The position numbers and the translations under genes are program-made. The notes below the pieces were generated by a model that saw nothing but the letters and a program-made list of their open reading frames with translations, was not told the origin of the DNA and did not search any database. 41,571 bases of DNA. It comes from CAZGMC01 sp964526565 (GTDB lineage Bacteria; Pseudomonadota; Alphaproteobacteria; DSM-16000; Inquilinaceae). Positions within the stretch are counted from its first letter, which is position 1, and every line of letters starts with the position of its first letter. This document shows positions 41,074-41,571 of this stretch, in pieces. The DNA lies in the NCBI GenBank assembly GCA_964526565.1, contig CAZGMC010000027.1, positions 1 to 41,571 on the forward strand, given 5' to 3'.

Positions 41074-41499
41074 CTACACGCCCGGCTCGGGCGAGCGGGT
41101 CAACCGCACGCCGTCGATTCGCCAGGCGCCGTCGGACTGGCGGGCCATGAAGTACAGGGCCAGCACCTGCCGCCCGTCCGGCCCGACAAGGAACACCTCC
41201 TGCGTCAGCCGCCCGCCCTCGCGCGTCAGCGCGCCCAGCCGCACGGCGCGGGGCCGGTAGACCGGCCGGTAGCCGCGTCGCACCATCTCCATGAAGGTGT
41301 CGGGGTCGCCGAACTGCCGCTGGATCATCGGCGAGGCGAAGGCGAAGGCCGCCGGTGCATCGTCGCGCTGGAAGGCTTCGAGCTGCTGGACGATGACGTC
41401 GCGGATCGCGGCTTCATCGCGTGGCGAAGGCGACGGGGTTTCGGCCGTCGCCGCGGCGGGCAGCCAGAACGCGAGAACAATGAGGAAGGCCCGCAACAT
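41074..41499 (-). CDS. DUF4864-type secreted protein
   Basis: A 141-residue exported protein with a signal peptide (LRAFLIVLAFWLPAAATA, residues 2-19). The mature part, EAAIRDVIVQQLEAFQRDDA, AAFAFASPMIQRQFGDPDTF, FMEMVRRGYRPVYRPRAV and YFMARQSDGAWRIDGVRL, is an NTF2/SnoaL-like cone fold of the DUF4864 family. Its function is unknown. ATG 41499 has AGGAGGGA upstream. It is followed on the same strand by gpt, 68 bp away. Confidence 0.8.
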   Translation of the reverse strand: MLRAFLIVLAFWLPAAATAETPSPSPRDEAAIRDVIVQQLEAFQRDDAPAAFAFASPMIQRQFGDPDTFMEMVRRGYRPVYRPRAVRLGALTREGGRLTQEVFLVGPDGRQVLALYFMARQSDGAWRIDGVRLTRSPEPGV

Positions 41500-41571
41500 G
41501 ATTTCCCTCCTGCCAGACCGGTCCCGCCGTTCTCAACGCTGATACGCGACTCGGCAGCTCGCGGATCGCCG

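Overview
The window is GC-rich chromosomal DNA from an alphaproteobacterium. The evidence is gene content and order: the end of ftsZ followed by lpxC, ubiG facing lysC-ptsP, rodZ-ispG, groESL with both a CIRCE and an RpoH-type promoter, gapR (DUF2312), PAS_5 and DUF1328 proteins, and EcfG-type (GGAAC-N16/17-GTT) promoters. A Rhodospirillales-like lineage is my guess; there is no rRNA to test it. Two runs of N (35212-35311 and 40583-40592) show that this is a draft assembly. I found no tRNA, rRNA, CRISPR array, intact insertion sequence or prophage.

Layout. 1-1.9 kb: end of ftsZ, terminator, lpxC. 1.9-5.4 kb (minus strand): a frameshifted PP-loop/MurL-like gene, a TAXI-type solute-binding protein and gapR with a repeat-built tail. 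5.7-8.3 kb (minus): argG, a PAS_5 protein, a 59-residue zinc-ribbon membrane protein and a 33-residue membrane microprotein. 8.7-11.6 kb: an hsp20 gene divergent from groES-groEL. 11.9-14.3 kb: an orphan glcE and pfkB. 14.3-18.9 kb: ubiG, lysC, ptsP. 19.1-22 kb: rodZ-ispG. 22-22.7 kb: an AT-richer gene-free island with palindromic repeats. 22.7-30.3 kb: an MscS-type channel, a TorT-like periplasmic protein, glnD and a YgjP-type metallopeptidase. 30.4-34.5 kb: CDGSH and DUF465 genes around an FNR-type site, an SH3-domain secreted protein, a 2-hydroxyacid dehydrogenase and a DedA/YqaA-type protein. 34.5-38.9 kb: sodC with a hexamer array upstream, then a stress cluster of DUF1328, a candidate sRNA, a 64-residue protein and a three-gene split LigD operon. 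38.9-41.5 kb: leuC, gpt and a DUF4864 protein.

How the parts fit together. Most genes are housekeeping: division and envelope (ftsZ, lpxC, rodZ), biosynthesis (argG, lysC, leuC, ispG, ubiG), nitrogen-PTS and PII signalling (ptsP, glnD) and proteostasis. The most unusual stretch is 35.6-38.9 kb. Four sequences matching the alphaproteobacterial general-stress sigma factor (EcfG) promoter lie within about 730 bp. They point at a DUF1328 membrane protein, a possible ~146-nt RNA that ends at a strong intrinsic terminator, a small charged protein, and a translationally coupled operon in which the LigD phosphoesterase, ligase and polymerase modules are separate genes.

A second genome-scale feature is the density of short tandem repeats. 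At least fifteen arrays with units of 6-30 bp occur in 41 kb. The arrays lying wholly inside genes (ftsZ, gapR, rodZ, the PP-loop gene) all have units divisible by three, while most intergenic ones do not.
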